Shown here one piece after another: positions 52,457-62,075 of a DNA stretch of 64,000 nt. Position 1 is the first letter of the stretch. Each line of letters opens with the position of its first letter. Origin of the DNA: Bacillota bacterium. Its GTDB lineage: Bacteria; Bacillota; Negativicutes; Sporomusales; Sporomusaceae. A model generated the notes under the pieces. That model did no database searches. It had not been told where the DNA came from and worked only from the letters and a program-made list of their open reading frames with translations. The stretch covers positions 62,001 through 126,000 of the forward strand of contig JAGGAB010000020.1 in NCBI GenBank assembly GCA_017889705.1, written 5' to 3'. The position numbers and the translations under genes are program-made.

Positions 52457-53619
52457 ATATCAAGGGGTCAAAAAAACTGTATGTCGGATTGATTGTTGTG
52501 GTGGCTTTGCTTGGTGTAGTAGTGGTGCGCAGCGGCCTATTGAATAAAGCCAAAACGGCCAATGCTTCGCAGGCTGTGACCGTAAAGGCAATGCAGGTAG
52601 TAACCAAGGACACGCCAGTTACCAGTGAATTTGTCGGGCAGGTAAAAGCAAAAAGCGAAATAAAAATTATGTCCAAGGTGTCCGGCAATATTGTGGACAA
52701 GATGGTCAATGGCGGTGATACCGTCTATAAAGGACAACCGTTATTCCAGATTGATAATAAACAATATCAGTCAGCTATTGTTTCGGCGCGGGCCGCCATG
52801 AATAAAGCACAGGCCACGCTCAACAACACGCAAAGAGATGTAGACCGCTATGAAAAACTAGGGGCGATAAAAGGTGTTGCCCAGCAAACGGTAGATGCCT
52901 ATCGAGCCCAGGCGGAAGAAGATGCTGCTACTGTTGACGTTAACCGGGCCAGTTTGCAGCAAGCCATGCAAGATGACCAGGACACATTGATTCTTTCGCC
53001 GGTAGATGGCCGCATTGATGTCAATGACGTAAGTCAGGGGTACTATGTAGCAGCCGGTTCTACCGTAATGGCGACCGTATCTTCGATTGATCCGGTCTGG
53101 GTACAGTTTAGCATGAGTGAAACCGAATACCTGAAATATATCCGAAGCGGCAACGGAACGCTGCCTGCCAATTTTAAAGAACATCTGCAGCTCATTCTAA
53201 GTGATGGCAAGGAATATTCGCTCATTGGCAAAGTAGAGCAAATCGACAGAGGCGTTAGTGATACAACTGGCACAATTACGCTAAAGGCCAGCTTTGAAAA
53301 TCCGCAAAAATTCCTGTTGCCGGGGATGTTTGCCCGGGTAGTTGTCCAGGAAGATGTACGCAAAGGAGCGCTCCTCATTCCGCAAAAAGCGGTTAAGCAA
53401 GTGCTTGATAATACTTTTGTTATCGTGGTAACTGATGATAATAAGGCTGAAAGCAGACAAGTCAAGCTTGGCAATAAAATCGGCGACATGTGGTTGGTGG
53501 AGGAAGGCTTGAGTGCCACCGACCGGATTGTAGTCGAAGGTATTGATAAGGTAAAACAGGGAACTGATTTGCAGGTAACCATGGTACAACCGGACGCACA
53601 GGCGCCGGTTAAGCAGTAG
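52453..53619 (+). CDS. RND efflux periplasmic adaptor (membrane fusion protein)
   Basis: 388 aa from GTG 52453. N-terminal membrane helix (LYVGLIVVVALLGVVVVRSG) rather than a lipobox, lipoyl half-motifs around SEIKIMSKVSGNIVDKMVNG, alpha hairpin (~105-165), beta-barrel (~215-295) with GTITLKASFENPQKFLLPGM, and the membrane-proximal domain. Bridges the RND pump and TolC. 11 bp before the pump gene. Confidence 0.93.
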   Translation: MNIKGSKKLYVGLIVVVALLGVVVVRSGLLNKAKTANASQAVTVKAMQVVTKDTPVTSEFVGQVKAKSEIKIMSKVSGNIVDKMVNGGDTVYKGQPLFQIDNKQYQSAIVSARAAMNKAQATLNNTQRDVDRYEKLGAIKGVAQQTVDAYRAQAEEDAATVDVNRASLQQAMQDDQDTLILSPVDGRIDVNDVSQGYYVAAGSTVMATVSSIDPVWVQFSMSETEYLKYIRSGNGTLPANFKEHLQLILSDGKEYSLIGKVEQIDRGVSDTTGTITLKASFENPQKFLLPGMFARVVVQEDVRKGALLIPQKAVKQVLDNTFVIVVTDDNKAESRQVKLGNKIGDMWLVEEGLSATDRIVVEGIDKVKQGTDLQVTMVQPDAQAPVKQ

Positions 53620-53630
53620 GGGGCACTCAT

Positions 53631-56600
53631 ATGGCTAATTTTTTTATTAATCGCCCAGTATTTGCCATTGTTATTTCCATTCTTATTACCTTATTAGGGA
53701 TAACGGCCGCATTTACCCTGCCGATCGCACAGTACCCGCAGATTTCACCGCCGACTATTTCGGTAAGCACAACCTACCAGGGGGCTAATGCCGATGTTGT
53801 CGACCAAACGGTTGCCCAGGTTATTGAAGAACAGGTAAACGGCGTTGAAGGCATGGTATATATGTCATCAACAAGTACCGATTCAGGTTCGTATTCACTG
53901 AATGTGCAGTTTGAAACCGAAAAAAATTCTGATACGGCATCTGTACAAACCCAAAACCGGGTGTCCCAGGCTAATGCTTCGTTGCCGGGAACAGTGCAAA
54001 CCTACGGGGTTACAACCCGAAAATCCTCACAGGATATGTCTCTGATTTTTACACTGTGGTCACCCAGTGATCAGTTTGATACCAATTTCTTAAAAAACTA
54101 CGGCAGTATCTATATGGTAGATGATATTAAGCGGGTCAGCGGTGTTGGCGAAGTAACGGCTTTTGGTTCGGATTACAGTATGCGGATTTGGCTGCAGCCG
54201 GAAAAAATGGCTCAGCTCGGGATTGCCGTCAGTGAGGTGACGGCAGCAATTGAATCGCAAAATGTTCAGGCTGCCGCCGGTTCTTTCGGCAACATGCCGG
54301 CAGCCTCGCAGCAGCAATTTCAGTATACGGCCAAGGTAAAAGGCCGTCTTACTGATCAGAAAGAGTTTGAGAACATCATTGTCCGTTCCCAGTCAGATGG
54401 GTCGTTTGTCCGGATCAAGGATATTGCCCGGGTGGAGCTGGGCAGTAAGGAATATAATTTTCAAAGTTTACTGAACGGCCATGTGGCAGCCGGTTTTGCC
54501 ATTAAACTGACAAGTGATGCCAATGCGCTTGAAACCATCAGCAATGTAAAAACCGTGCTGGCAAAGGCGTCAAAGAATTTTCCGGGGGACATGGAATATA
54601 AAGTTGTTGTTGATAATACCGAGTTTGTACGCGAATCCATGCAAGAGGTGGTAAAAACCTTTGCAGAGGCGCTGCTGCTGGTTGTACTGGTGGTATTTGT
54701 ATTCCTGCAGAGCTGGCGGGCCACTTTGATTCCGGTACTGGCTATTCCGGTATCACTGCTGGGTACCTTTGGTGCCTTTAGCCTGATGGGTTTTACCATC
54801 AATACCCTGACGCTGTTCGCGTTGGTACTGGCCATTGGCTTGGTTGTCGACGACGCCATTGTTGTTATTGAGGCGGTCGAACATCATATGCGTTATTCCG
54901 GCTTGTCGCCGCGTGAAGCTACGAAAAAGGCTATGAGCGAGGTTTCCGGACCGGTAGTTGCCATTGCGTTTGTGCTGGCTTCCGTATTTTTGCCTGTTGC
55001 GTTTTTAAGTGGTACTACAGGTATTTTGTATAAGCAATTTGCGTTAACTATCGTAGTATCCATGGCTTTGTCGGCCATCGTGGCCTTATCGCTCACACCG
55101 GCTTTGTGTGTTATGCTGCTTAAACCGCATAATCCTGAGGCTCATCAGGGTGTTTTAGCCAAATTTTTCACCAAATTCAACAATTGGTTTGAAAGTAATA
55201 TTGAACGGTATGGTGGCAGCCTGGGCAGCATTATTCCGAAAGCCCGGTTGTGTATGGTGTTGCTGGCAGTACTCCTTGTTTTGACAGGCGGACTCTATAA
55301 GCTGGTACCTTCCTCCTTTGTACCCAACGAGGATCAGGGGTATTTTATAACCTCCATCACATTGCCGGAAGCATCCAGTTTGAACCGAACCGAAGAGGTG
55401 GTCAACCAATTTGCCACGCAGGTTCGTGAAATGCCGGGAGTTGCCAATAGTATGGCACTAGCTGGCATGGATATTATGGGCGGCGGTACCAAATCCAATG
55501 CCGGTGCCATGTTTACTTCCCTGGAATCCTGGGATAAACGTCAAAAGCCTGAAACACAGCTAAGTTCCTTAGTGGGCCAGACCTTCATGAAAGGCGCCCA
55601 ATATCCGGAAGGTACGGTAATTGCCTTTACACCACCAAGTTTGCCAGGACTGGGAACGGTTGGCGGGTTTACGTTGATGCTCCAGGACCGGAGCGGCGGC
55701 ACGCTGACTGATTTAGACAATGTGGCGCAGAAATTTGTGGCGGCAGCTAAAGAACGGCCGGAAATTGCATCTGTTATGTCTACCTTTAAAGCCAATACTC
55801 CTAGTTATGAATTCGAGGTTGACCGGGAAAAAGCCCAGCAGCTGGGCGTAGATGTTGATGATGTGTTTACTGCCCTGCAGGTTTTCCTGGGAGGTAGTCA
55901 GGTCAACGATTTTAATAAATTTGGCCGCTCCTACAAGGTTACGGTGCAAGCCGAAAATACTTTTCGCGGTGATGCTGATGCAACCCGGTACCTATATGTA
56001 AAAAGCTCCAATGATGCGATGGTGCCGCTGAATACTCTCTTAAAACCCAAGAAGATCAACGCACCAACTATTATTACCCGGTTTAACGGGGTTAAAGCCG
56101 TTCAAATCAGTGGCTCCCAGGCTTCTGGCTATAGTTCTGGACAAGCCATGACGGCGCTTGAAGAAGTGGCCAAACAAACCTTGCCTGAGGGTTATACGTA
56201 TGAGTGGTCAGGACAAAGCCGTGAGGAAAAACAGGCAGGGTCGCGAACAGCCATTGTGTTCGGGATGGCGATTGTATTTGTATTCTTGTGTCTGGCAGCG
56301 TTATATGAAAGCTGGAGTGTTCCGTTTGCCGTCTTGCTTTCGGTGCCCACCGGCGTTTTTGGAGCCTTCCTGTTCCAGTACCTTACCAATCTCGAAAATA
56401 GTGTGTATATGCAAATCGGGTTAGTTATGCTTATCGGCCTGGCTGCCAAAAATGCTATATTAATCGTGGAGTTTGCCAAAGTCAGGGTCGATCAGGGCAT
56501 GAATCCGGTACAGGCTGCTATTGAAGCCGCTAAAATTCGGCTGCGCCCCATTCTCATGACTTCACTTGCCTTTATTATCGGCTGCATTCCGCTGGCTATA

Positions 56601-56780
56601 GCCACCGGTGCCGGGGCCGGCGCGAGAAACTCCATGGGAACAGCCGTTGTAGGTGGTATGTTTGCCGCGACGACACTGGGTATATTCTTAATTCCTGTCC
56701 TTTTTGTGGTGGTGGAACGGTTAACCGAGAAGTTTGCTAACTGGCGAAAGAGCGGGAAAAACACGGTAACTGCAGACTAA
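53631..56780 (+). CDS. RND multidrug efflux permease (HAE1/AcrB type)
   Basis: 1049 aa. Starts MANFFINRPVFAIVISILI. Two repeats each with six membrane helices and a large periplasmic loop; proton relay residues in GLVVDDAIVVIEAVEHH (helix 4) and GLAAKNAILIVEFAKV (helix 10), plus SVPTGVFGAF. AcrB-like drug/proton antiporter of the inner membrane. Third gene of the tripartite operon under the divergent MarR. Substrates probably hydrophobic compounds; not decidable here. Confidence 0.95.
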   Translation: MANFFINRPVFAIVISILITLLGITAAFTLPIAQYPQISPPTISVSTTYQGANADVVDQTVAQVIEEQVNGVEGMVYMSSTSTDSGSYSLNVQFETEKNSDTASVQTQNRVSQANASLPGTVQTYGVTTRKSSQDMSLIFTLWSPSDQFDTNFLKNYGSIYMVDDIKRVSGVGEVTAFGSDYSMRIWLQPEKMAQLGIAVSEVTAAIESQNVQAAAGSFGNMPAASQQQFQYTAKVKGRLTDQKEFENIIVRSQSDGSFVRIKDIARVELGSKEYNFQSLLNGHVAAGFAIKLTSDANALETISNVKTVLAKASKNFPGDMEYKVVVDNTEFVRESMQEVVKTFAEALLLVVLVVFVFLQSWRATLIPVLAIPVSLLGTFGAFSLMGFTINTLTLFALVLAIGLVVDDAIVVIEAVEHHMRYSGLSPREATKKAMSEVSGPVVAIAFVLASVFLPVAFLSGTTGILYKQFALTIVVSMALSAIVALSLTPALCVMLLKPHNPEAHQGVLAKFFTKFNNWFESNIERYGGSLGSIIPKARLCMVLLAVLLVLTGGLYKLVPSSFVPNEDQGYFITSITLPEASSLNRTEEVVNQFATQVREMPGVANSMALAGMDIMGGGTKSNAGAMFTSLESWDKRQKPETQLSSLVGQTFMKGAQYPEGTVIAFTPPSLPGLGTVGGFTLMLQDRSGGTLTDLDNVAQKFVAAAKERPEIASVMSTFKANTPSYEFEVDREKAQQLGVDVDDVFTALQVFLGGSQVNDFNKFGRSYKVTVQAENTFRGDADATRYLYVKSSNDAMVPLNTLLKPKKINAPTIITRFNGVKAVQISGSQASGYSSGQAMTALEEVAKQTLPEGYTYEWSGQSREEKQAGSRTAIVFGMAIVFVFLCLAALYESWSVPFAVLLSVPTGVFGAFLFQYLTNLENSVYMQIGLVMLIGLAAKNAILIVEFAKVRVDQGMNPVQAAIEAAKIRLRPILMTSLAFIIGCIPLAIATGAGAGARNSMGTAVVGGMFAATTLGIFLIPVLFVVVERLTEKFANWRKSGKNTVTAD

Positions 56781-56912
56781 CTTCAACGAATAAATTCTTG
56801 GAACATTTTTTCAGGAAAGCCAAAGCTTTCTAATCAAATTCAAAAAAAAGCTGTGTATGATAGGATTATCAACTGAAAGATAAAGCTTAATTGCGAAGAG
56901 GAGAAGAGCGAT

Positions 56913-57170
56913 ATGAACAAAATAACCCAAAAAGTAATGATTTATTCCCTGGCAGGTTTGCTACAACTTGGTCTGGGTGTTGCCGTAACACAGGCAGCGC
57001 CGGCACCTGAAACAGCTCCTTGGCAGCAGCAAGAAAACGAAAAGCAGCACCCGCAGCCAGACAAAGATAATCGTCATAATGAAGGCGAACATAACAGACA
57101 GCACCACCAACCGGACGGCGATAAACCGCAACAACAGCCGCCTGCGCCTGAACAGCCTTGGCGGGGCTAG
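56913..57170 (+). CDS. Small secreted His/Gln/Pro-rich protein (85 aa)
   Basis: ATG 56913 after GAGGAGAAG. Signal peptide (MIYSLAGLLQLGLGVAVTQA) with cleavage after residue ~28. The mature ~57 residues are disordered, rich in His, Gln, Pro and acidic residues (HNEGEHNRQHHQPDGDKPQQ). It is the first of twin genes sharing the signal sequence. His-richness suggests metal binding, unproven. It follows the efflux operon by 130 bp. Confidence 0.7.
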   Translation: MNKITQKVMIYSLAGLLQLGLGVAVTQAAPAPETAPWQQQENEKQHPQPDKDNRHNEGEHNRQHHQPDGDKPQQQPPAPEQPWRG

Positions 57171-57216
57171 AATGCCAATCGCGAGTAAAGACTAATTTGA
57201 TAGGAGAGTGTCAACT

Positions 57217-57543
57217 ATGAATAAAATCGCAAAGAAAGTAATCGTATTCTCCATGGTTGGTTTATTGCAACTAGGGCTAGGTGTTTCGGTAAGTCAGGCG
57301 GCGCAAAGACAACCGGAACCGCCGCACCAGGTACAGCTTGACAACAGGCCTCACCATGATCAGGACCAGGAGCGCGAGCGCAAAATCCGGGAAGAGAATG
57401 AGCGTCATGAACGTGAGATGCGTCGACGCGACCATGAAAGTGAGCGAGAGTGGCATGAACGTCAGGAGCGGGAAAGAGAAAGACATGACCGAGCGTTAGA
57501 AACTATTGCCTCTGTTATTGCAGCGATCATTTCCAACTCGTAA
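57217..57543 (+). CDS. Small secreted charged protein (108 aa), paralogue of 56913
   Basis: ATG 57217 after TAGGAGAG. Signal peptide nearly the same as in the preceding gene (MNKIAKKVIVFSMVGLLQLG), cleaved near QAAQ. The mature protein is a single very charged helix of Arg/Glu/His heptads (HEREMRRRDHESEREWHERQ) and ends with a hydrophobic helix ETIASVIAAIISNS. Function unknown. Closed by the terminator at 57568. Confidence 0.7.
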   Translation: MNKIAKKVIVFSMVGLLQLGLGVSVSQAAQRQPEPPHQVQLDNRPHHDQDQERERKIREENERHEREMRRRDHESEREWHERQERERERHDRALETIASVIAAIISNS

Positions 57544-57567
57544 TGCGGATAACTTAGTTATGGAAAG

Positions 57568-57604
57568 AAACCCTGTTTTCTGTGGATATCAGAAAACAGG
57601 GTTT
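57568..57604 (+). terminator. Terminator after the twin secreted genes
   Basis: AAACCCTGTTTTCTG (57568-57582) and CAGAAAACAGGGTTT (57590-57604), perfect 15-bp stem, then TTATG. Confidence 0.85.
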
Positions 57605-57783
57605 TATGTATCTTATGTTGAATTAGTGGTAGAATCTGAATGCATAAAATACCTGAGCTGCAAAGATGCACAAGCAATTTGCGATTAGAAAACATAATTA
57701 AATGGTATTTATTGCAAAATGTCTTTAAAAAGTATAAAATAAGTAAATAAAATACAGTGAAAATTAGATAAGGAGCGGGAAAT

Positions 57784-58740
57784 ATGCCAATAAAAATACC
57801 TAATAATTTGCCGGCTGTAAATATTCTTGAAAAAGAGAATATCTTCGCAATGGATGAAAAGCGCGCTTATTCACAAGACATACGTCCGCTTCGTATTTTG
57901 CTCTTGAATCTGATGCCAACCAAAATTGTCACAGAAACCCAATTGCTCCGGTTGCTAGGCAACTCGCCGCTGCAGGTGGAATTTGATTTTCTGTTTACGG
58001 CTACTTATGAGCCTAAAAATACGCCTCATGAACACTTGGTCAAATTCTATGAAACCTTTGATGAAGTGAAAAATCGTAAATATGACGGCATGATTATTAC
58101 CGGCGCGCCGGTGGAACAAATTCCTTTTGAAGAAGTTGAATATTGGAAGGAATTATGTGAAATTATGGCGTGGAGCAGGCGGAATGTGTATTCTACTTTT
58201 CATATTTGCTGGGGAGCACAGGCGGCCTTGTACTACCATTATGGCATTCCTAAATATGATTTGCCGAAAAAAATGTTTGGTGTATTTCCACATACCGTAA
58301 ACAGAAAAGAAAAAATGCTATTTCGCGGCTTTGACGACATTTTCTATGTTCCCCATTCCCGGCATACCGAAGTGCGGCGGGAAGACATTGAAAAAGTGTC
58401 AGGTTTGTCAATCCTCTCTGAATCAAAGGAATCAGGGGTTTATGCTGTTATGGATAAGAAATACCGACACTTGTTTATTACCGGTCATTCCGAGTACGAT
58501 CCGCTGACTCTTAAAGCCGAATATGACCGCGATGTTGCTTTAGGACTGCCAATTGAGGTTCCGGTAAACTATTATCCTGATGATGATCCACAGCAGCAGC
58601 CGGTGGTGCGTTGGCGGAGTGCAGCTAATTTGCTGTTCTCTAATTGGCTTAACTATTATGTTTACCAGGGGACGCCGTTTGATCTTGACAAACTATCTGA
58701 GTCTGAAGAGCTAAACGGACTTTATGGTGAGGGGATTTAA
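57784..58740 (+). CDS. metA: Homoserine O-acetyltransferase (MetA family)
   Basis: 318 aa after AAGGAGCGGG. MetA signature: [19 protein letters not shown], catalytic Cys142 in [12 protein letters not shown], His in [10 protein letters not shown] and FITGHSEYD. Position 111 is Glu ([11 protein letters not shown]), which in Bacillus cereus MetA gives acetyl-CoA specificity (E. coli has Gly and uses succinyl-CoA), so acetylation is predicted. First committed step of methionine synthesis. No SAM riboswitch or T-box is seen in the 179-bp upstream gap. Confidence 0.94.
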   Translation: MPIKIPNNLPAVNILEKENIFAMDEKRAYSQDIRPLRILLLNLMPTKIVTETQLLRLLGNSPLQVEFDFLFTATYEPKNTPHEHLVKFYETFDEVKNRKYDGMIITGAPVEQIPFEEVEYWKELCEIMAWSRRNVYSTFHICWGAQAALYYHYGIPKYDLPKKMFGVFPHTVNRKEKMLFRGFDDIFYVPHSRHTEVRREDIEKVSGLSILSESKESGVYAVMDKKYRHLFITGHSEYDPLTLKAEYDRDVALGLPIEVPVNYYPDDDPQQQPVVRWRSAANLLFSNWLNYYVYQGTPFDLDKLSESEELNGLYGEGI

Positions 58741-58781
58741 CAAAAAACATCAATAGGTAAGTTGCTGGAGGTGAATACGTA

Positions 58782-59549
58782 ATGTATATATCACAGCGAA
58801 AATTGCAGGTTTTTAGCCAAGTTGTATTACAATTGCATCAATGTAAATGTTTTTCTTCCTTTATTACTGAAGCTATGTCTTGTATCAGGCGAGTTATCCC
58901 GTACGAAACCGGCGCATTTTTCTCTGTTGAACCGGCTTTGCAATTATTTGACTGCCCTTATCATACCGATATTGAGGATGAGCTCTTTGCGCACTTTCGC
59001 GAAAACTATCAAGATTACCACAGTCACCGGAAAATGGTATGCTCAACTGGTAATCTGAGGATGGTTGATAGGGCGCTTGATTTGTTTGACTATGGGATAT
59101 GGGAAAATAAAGAACGCGATGATTTTCTTGCCGCTAATAACATTTGTTATCTGGCTGGTGTTCAATTAATACATAATCGGAAAGTGTTGGCCGATATTAC
59201 CATTCATCGTACAACAAAGCAGCGTGATTTTGACGATGGTGAGATGCAACTGCTAAAAATGCTGGGTGAGCATATGCAATATATTTTTGCCAAACTCAAG
59301 AACGCCAGAAATGCTGAACAGGCTGACAACGTTCAGCAGGATGTGGCTGCCGGTCAGTCGATGTCTGCTTTTACTACGCGGGAGGCCGAAATACTGCTGT
59401 TGCTTGCTCAGGGATTATCAAATAAAGAGATTGGTGAGCGGCTGTTTATCAGCACCGAGACTGTGAAGACCCATTTAAAAAAATTATTTACAAAAATGAG
59501 TGTGCGCTCAAGAACAGAATTGTTATCACGCAGCATTGCAGATCTGTAA
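58782..59549 (+). CDS. LuxR-family transcriptional regulator with GAF-like N-terminus
   Basis: 255 aa after GGAGGTGAATACGTA. N-terminal ~170 residues look like a GAF-type sensor (ITEAMSCIRRVIPYETGAFF, ADITIHRTTKQRDFDDGEMQ), followed by a LuxR helix-turn-helix (~190-250): TTREAEILLLLAQGLSNKEI, STETVKTHLKKLF. 41 bp after metA and perhaps co-transcribed. Ligand and targets unknown. No receiver domain, so it is not phosphorylated. Confidence 0.88.
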   Translation: MYISQRKLQVFSQVVLQLHQCKCFSSFITEAMSCIRRVIPYETGAFFSVEPALQLFDCPYHTDIEDELFAHFRENYQDYHSHRKMVCSTGNLRMVDRALDLFDYGIWENKERDDFLAANNICYLAGVQLIHNRKVLADITIHRTTKQRDFDDGEMQLLKMLGEHMQYIFAKLKNARNAEQADNVQQDVAAGQSMSAFTTREAEILLLLAQGLSNKEIGERLFISTETVKTHLKKLFTKMSVRSRTELLSRSIADL

Positions 59550-59647
59550 ATATACAGATCTTGTAACCAATTAGTTGCGAGGAAATAGAGAGTGTGATAA
59601 CGGATAATTATTATCCGAACCTTAGATATAAATAGGTATTTTGTAAG

Positions 59648-59673
59648 AAATCCCCCAAATGGGGGATTTTTTC
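59648..59673 (+). terminator. Terminator
   Basis: AAATCCCCC (59648-59656) and GGGGGATTT (59661-59669), then TTTT. Confidence 0.85.
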
Positions 59674-59755
59674 TATTTTTAACAATTAATATAATTAATT
59701 TATAATATGCCTGAAAATTTCGAAAAAGCAAGAAAAGGGATGAGGAGGGTTACCT

Positions 59756-59974
59756 ATGGATAACGCAAGACAACCTTTTGCTAGTGTTCGAAAAGAAGTC
59801 AGCTATATGGATATGGAAGGAAATCCGGTGCGACCCCGAAAGGCCGTTAAGGTGCTTACCAAGGAGTATGATGACCAAAATAGGCTGGTTCAGGCAAGTA
59901 TGCATGTAGATTTTTCCAAAGCCGATGTACCCAAAGGATGGTTTTTTAATATCGCGAAAGGACAGTTCTTCTGA
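59756..59974 (+). CDS. Small hypothetical protein (72 aa)
   Basis: ATG 59756 follows GAGGAGGG. Soluble, basic, no signal peptide; contains EVSYMDMEGNPVRPRKAVKV and ends VPKGWFFNIAKGQFF. Not recognised. Lies between two terminators and so forms its own transcription unit. Confidence 0.6.
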   Translation: MDNARQPFASVRKEVSYMDMEGNPVRPRKAVKVLTKEYDDQNRLVQASMHVDFSKADVPKGWFFNIAKGQFF

Positions 59975-60011
59975 TATAAGCCTTAATATACATTGATACT
60001 GATAGTTAGTG

Positions 60012-60041
60012 CCGTTTACTGCGAGTAAGCGGTATTTTTTT
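60012..60041 (+). terminator. Terminator of the 72-aa gene
   Basis: CCGTTTACT (60012-60020) with AGTAAGCGG (60024-60032, one mismatch) and a T-run to 60041. Confidence 0.7.
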
Positions 60042-60241
60042 GCCCTAACAGAAGTATTGCTTCTAAAGAACAATAAGGGCAACAGCAGGTTGCGCTTTCG
60101 CTAAAGCTCGACGCAAGCCGTGTTTTCTTTATTTTTTGGACAAGCAGTGGCAGGCGCTGAGCTAGGAGGAAAAGAAAAACCAAAAAAGAACTTTAATAGG
60201 ATAAGGGTATAAGAAAAAGCGTAAACAGAGAAGGTGATAAT
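60042..60241. other. Non-coding stretch before the adenosyltransferase gene
   Basis: Contains a hairpin TTGCG...CGCAA (about 60090-60115) and a run AAGCCGTGTTTTCTTTA...AAGCAGTG...CAGG that partly repeats 25859-25910. No complete cobalamin riboswitch was recognised. Just after it, a 13-codon frame (GTG 60249 to TAA 60290) touches the ATG at 60290. Confidence 0.3.
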
Positions 60242-60283
60242 ATTAGTTGTGACAGCAATAGACAACTTTTTGGAAAACGCGGC

Positions 60284-60793
60284 TTGGTAATGGTAATCAC
60301 CGGTGACGGCAAAGGCAAAACAACAGCGGCTTTTGGGCAGGCATTACGGGCGGTAGGGCAAGGCTATAAGGTTTGTATTATTCAGTTTATGAAAGGCCGG
60401 AAATATGGTGAGGTTGTGGCAATAGAAAAATATCTGCCTGACATTACTATAATCCAGTCAGGTCTTGATAGTTTTGTCATGCGAGATAACCCGACTGCCG
60501 AAGATATTGCGCTTGCCGGGCGAGGTTTAGCGCTAGCATATGAGGTTATTAATAGCAAAAAATATGATATGATTATTCTGGATGAGATTACTGTTGCAGC
60601 TGATTTCGCGCTAATTTCTGGGCAAGCAGTTGTGAATTTGATTAACAGTAAGCCGCCAGAACTGGACTTAGTGTTAACTGGGCGCTATGCGGCAGAAGAA
60701 GTTAAAGCAATGGCCGATATGGTAAGTGAGGTAACTGAGATTAAACACCATTATTATGCCGGTATTGCCGAACGAGCTGGCATAGAGTATTGA
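60284..60793 (+). CDS. cobO: Cob(I)yrinic acid a,c-diamide adenosyltransferase (CobO/BtuR family)
   Basis: About 169 aa. P-loop VITGDGKGKTTAAFGQALRA, FMKGRKYGE, and MIILDEITVAADF are diagnostic. It attaches adenosyl to cobalt in B12 synthesis or salvage. The start is uncertain: TTG 60284 and ATG 60290 have no ribosome site, while the same frame continues upstream as QLFGKRGLV, which fits the family N-terminus, to an ATT at 60242 placed after GAAGGTGAT. A non-standard ATT start is therefore possible. Confidence 0.88.
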   Translation: MVMVITGDGKGKTTAAFGQALRAVGQGYKVCIIQFMKGRKYGEVVAIEKYLPDITIIQSGLDSFVMRDNPTAEDIALAGRGLALAYEVINSKKYDMIILDEITVAADFALISGQAVVNLINSKPPELDLVLTGRYAAEEVKAMADMVSEVTEIKHHYYAGIAERAGIEY

Positions 60794-60880
60794 GATAAGG
60801 TTAGCGAGTGCCGCGATAACTGGGTTAAGAAATAATGGTTAAAATAATTTACATACTATATAAACGAAAGGAAGTTAATT

Positions 60881-62068
60881 ATGGAAGTAACACCAATTAC
60901 AGAAATCCAGTCGAGAATTTTTAAGTTTCAGCAAAAATTGGCAGAACAAGCAACAGACGGAGCCATTGTTTTACTGCAAAGTGATTTGTTCTATTTTGCC
61001 GGCACCGTGCAAAATTCCTATTTGTTCATTCCGGCGGACGGCCAACCTGTTCTGATGGTGAAAAAAAGTCTCACCCGTGGACAACAAGAGTCGCCGCTGA
61101 AAAATATTGTTGCTATTAGCAGTCCTAAACAAATCCCGGAGATTTTAGCCGGATATGGGTATACCTCCATAGGAAAAATAGGCATGGAATTAGATGTTTT
61201 GCCGGTTAATTTGTATAATTCCTACAAGAAGATTTTCCTGGAAGCCGCGTTTGTTGATATTTCGCCGGCCATTAAGGAAATTCGCGCGGTAAAATCAGCG
61301 TATGAAATCGAAATTATGCGCGGCGCATTGGCGGTTATTGATGCGGCATTTAAGGCAGTGCCGTCTTTCTTACGGGAAGGTATGACCGAACTTGAGTTGG
61401 CAGCCTTATTTGAGGCTGAGATGCGCAAACGTGGCTTTGCCGGGCCAAGTAAAATGCGTGCATTTAATCAGGATTTCTTCCTTGGCAATGTATGCACAGG
61501 CGGCAGCGGCTTTTATCCTAACTATTTCGATGGGCCGGTAGGCGGCCAAGGGGCCAGCATTGCTCAGCCGCAGGGAGCAGGCTGGAAAAAAATTAACCGC
61601 AATGAAGTTATTTATATGGATTACACGTCAATTGTTAAAGGGTATACTGGTGATCAGACACGGATTTTCTGTATTGGCGAGCTTTCTCCTAAACTGGTTA
61701 AAGCCTATGAAGATGCTTTATTTATTGAAGCTGAAATCGTCAAAAGCATAAAACCGGGAACTCCTGCGGAAGAACCCTATCTGCTCGCTATGAAACTGGC
61801 AACTGAACTTGGCTACCAGGACAACTTTATGGGGTATAAACAGGATCAGGTCAAATTTATTGGCCATGGCATTGGACTAGAATTAGATGAATTGCCGGTT
61901 TTGGCCAAAGGGTTGAAGATGCCGATTGTTCCGGGGATGACCTTTGCACTTGAGCCTAAGTTTGTTTTTGCCGAAGGAGCAATAGGTACGGAAAATAGCT
62001 TTGTTATGACTGAAAATGGTCCGGAGTATTTGAGTATAACTCCACAGGTAATTACCTACGTAAAGTAA
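60881..62068 (+). CDS. M24-family aminopeptidase P-like peptidase
   Basis: 395 aa after GAAAGGAAG. N-terminal creatinase-like domain (~1-145), C-terminal pita-bread domain with metal ligands in YMDYTSIVKGYTGDQTRIF (two Asp), GHGIGLELDE (His), FALEPKF (Glu) and IGTENSFVMTE (Glu). Cleaves Xaa-Pro bonds or acts as a creatinase-like hydrolase; the family also includes prolidases, and the exact substrate is open. Convergent with the 32-aa gene. Confidence 0.88.
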   Translation: MEVTPITEIQSRIFKFQQKLAEQATDGAIVLLQSDLFYFAGTVQNSYLFIPADGQPVLMVKKSLTRGQQESPLKNIVAISSPKQIPEILAGYGYTSIGKIGMELDVLPVNLYNSYKKIFLEAAFVDISPAIKEIRAVKSAYEIEIMRGALAVIDAAFKAVPSFLREGMTELELAALFEAEMRKRGFAGPSKMRAFNQDFFLGNVCTGGSGFYPNYFDGPVGGQGASIAQPQGAGWKKINRNEVIYMDYTSIVKGYTGDQTRIFCIGELSPKLVKAYEDALFIEAEIVKSIKPGTPAEEPYLLAMKLATELGYQDNFMGYKQDQVKFIGHGIGLELDELPVLAKGLKMPIVPGMTFALEPKFVFAEGAIGTENSFVMTENGPEYLSITPQVITYVK

Positions 62069-62075
62069 CTCAAAT

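Noticed and set aside
52383-55949. Several long antisense frames within the adaptor and RND genes
   Set aside because: They follow codon bias of the sense genes and lack starts, ribosome sites or family motifs.
57605-57783. SAM riboswitch or T-box before metA
   Set aside because: No S-box core and no T-box sequence or terminator could be found.
60042-60283. Cobalamin riboswitch before the adenosyltransferase gene
   Set aside because: A CAGTGGC/GCCACTG-like heptamer occurs only in the wrong orientation and the rest of the aptamer is missing.
60249-60290. 13-codon leader peptide touching the cobO ATG (TAATG)
   Set aside because: The cobO frame itself extends upstream with family-like residues, so the micro-ORF is probably an out-of-frame coincidence.
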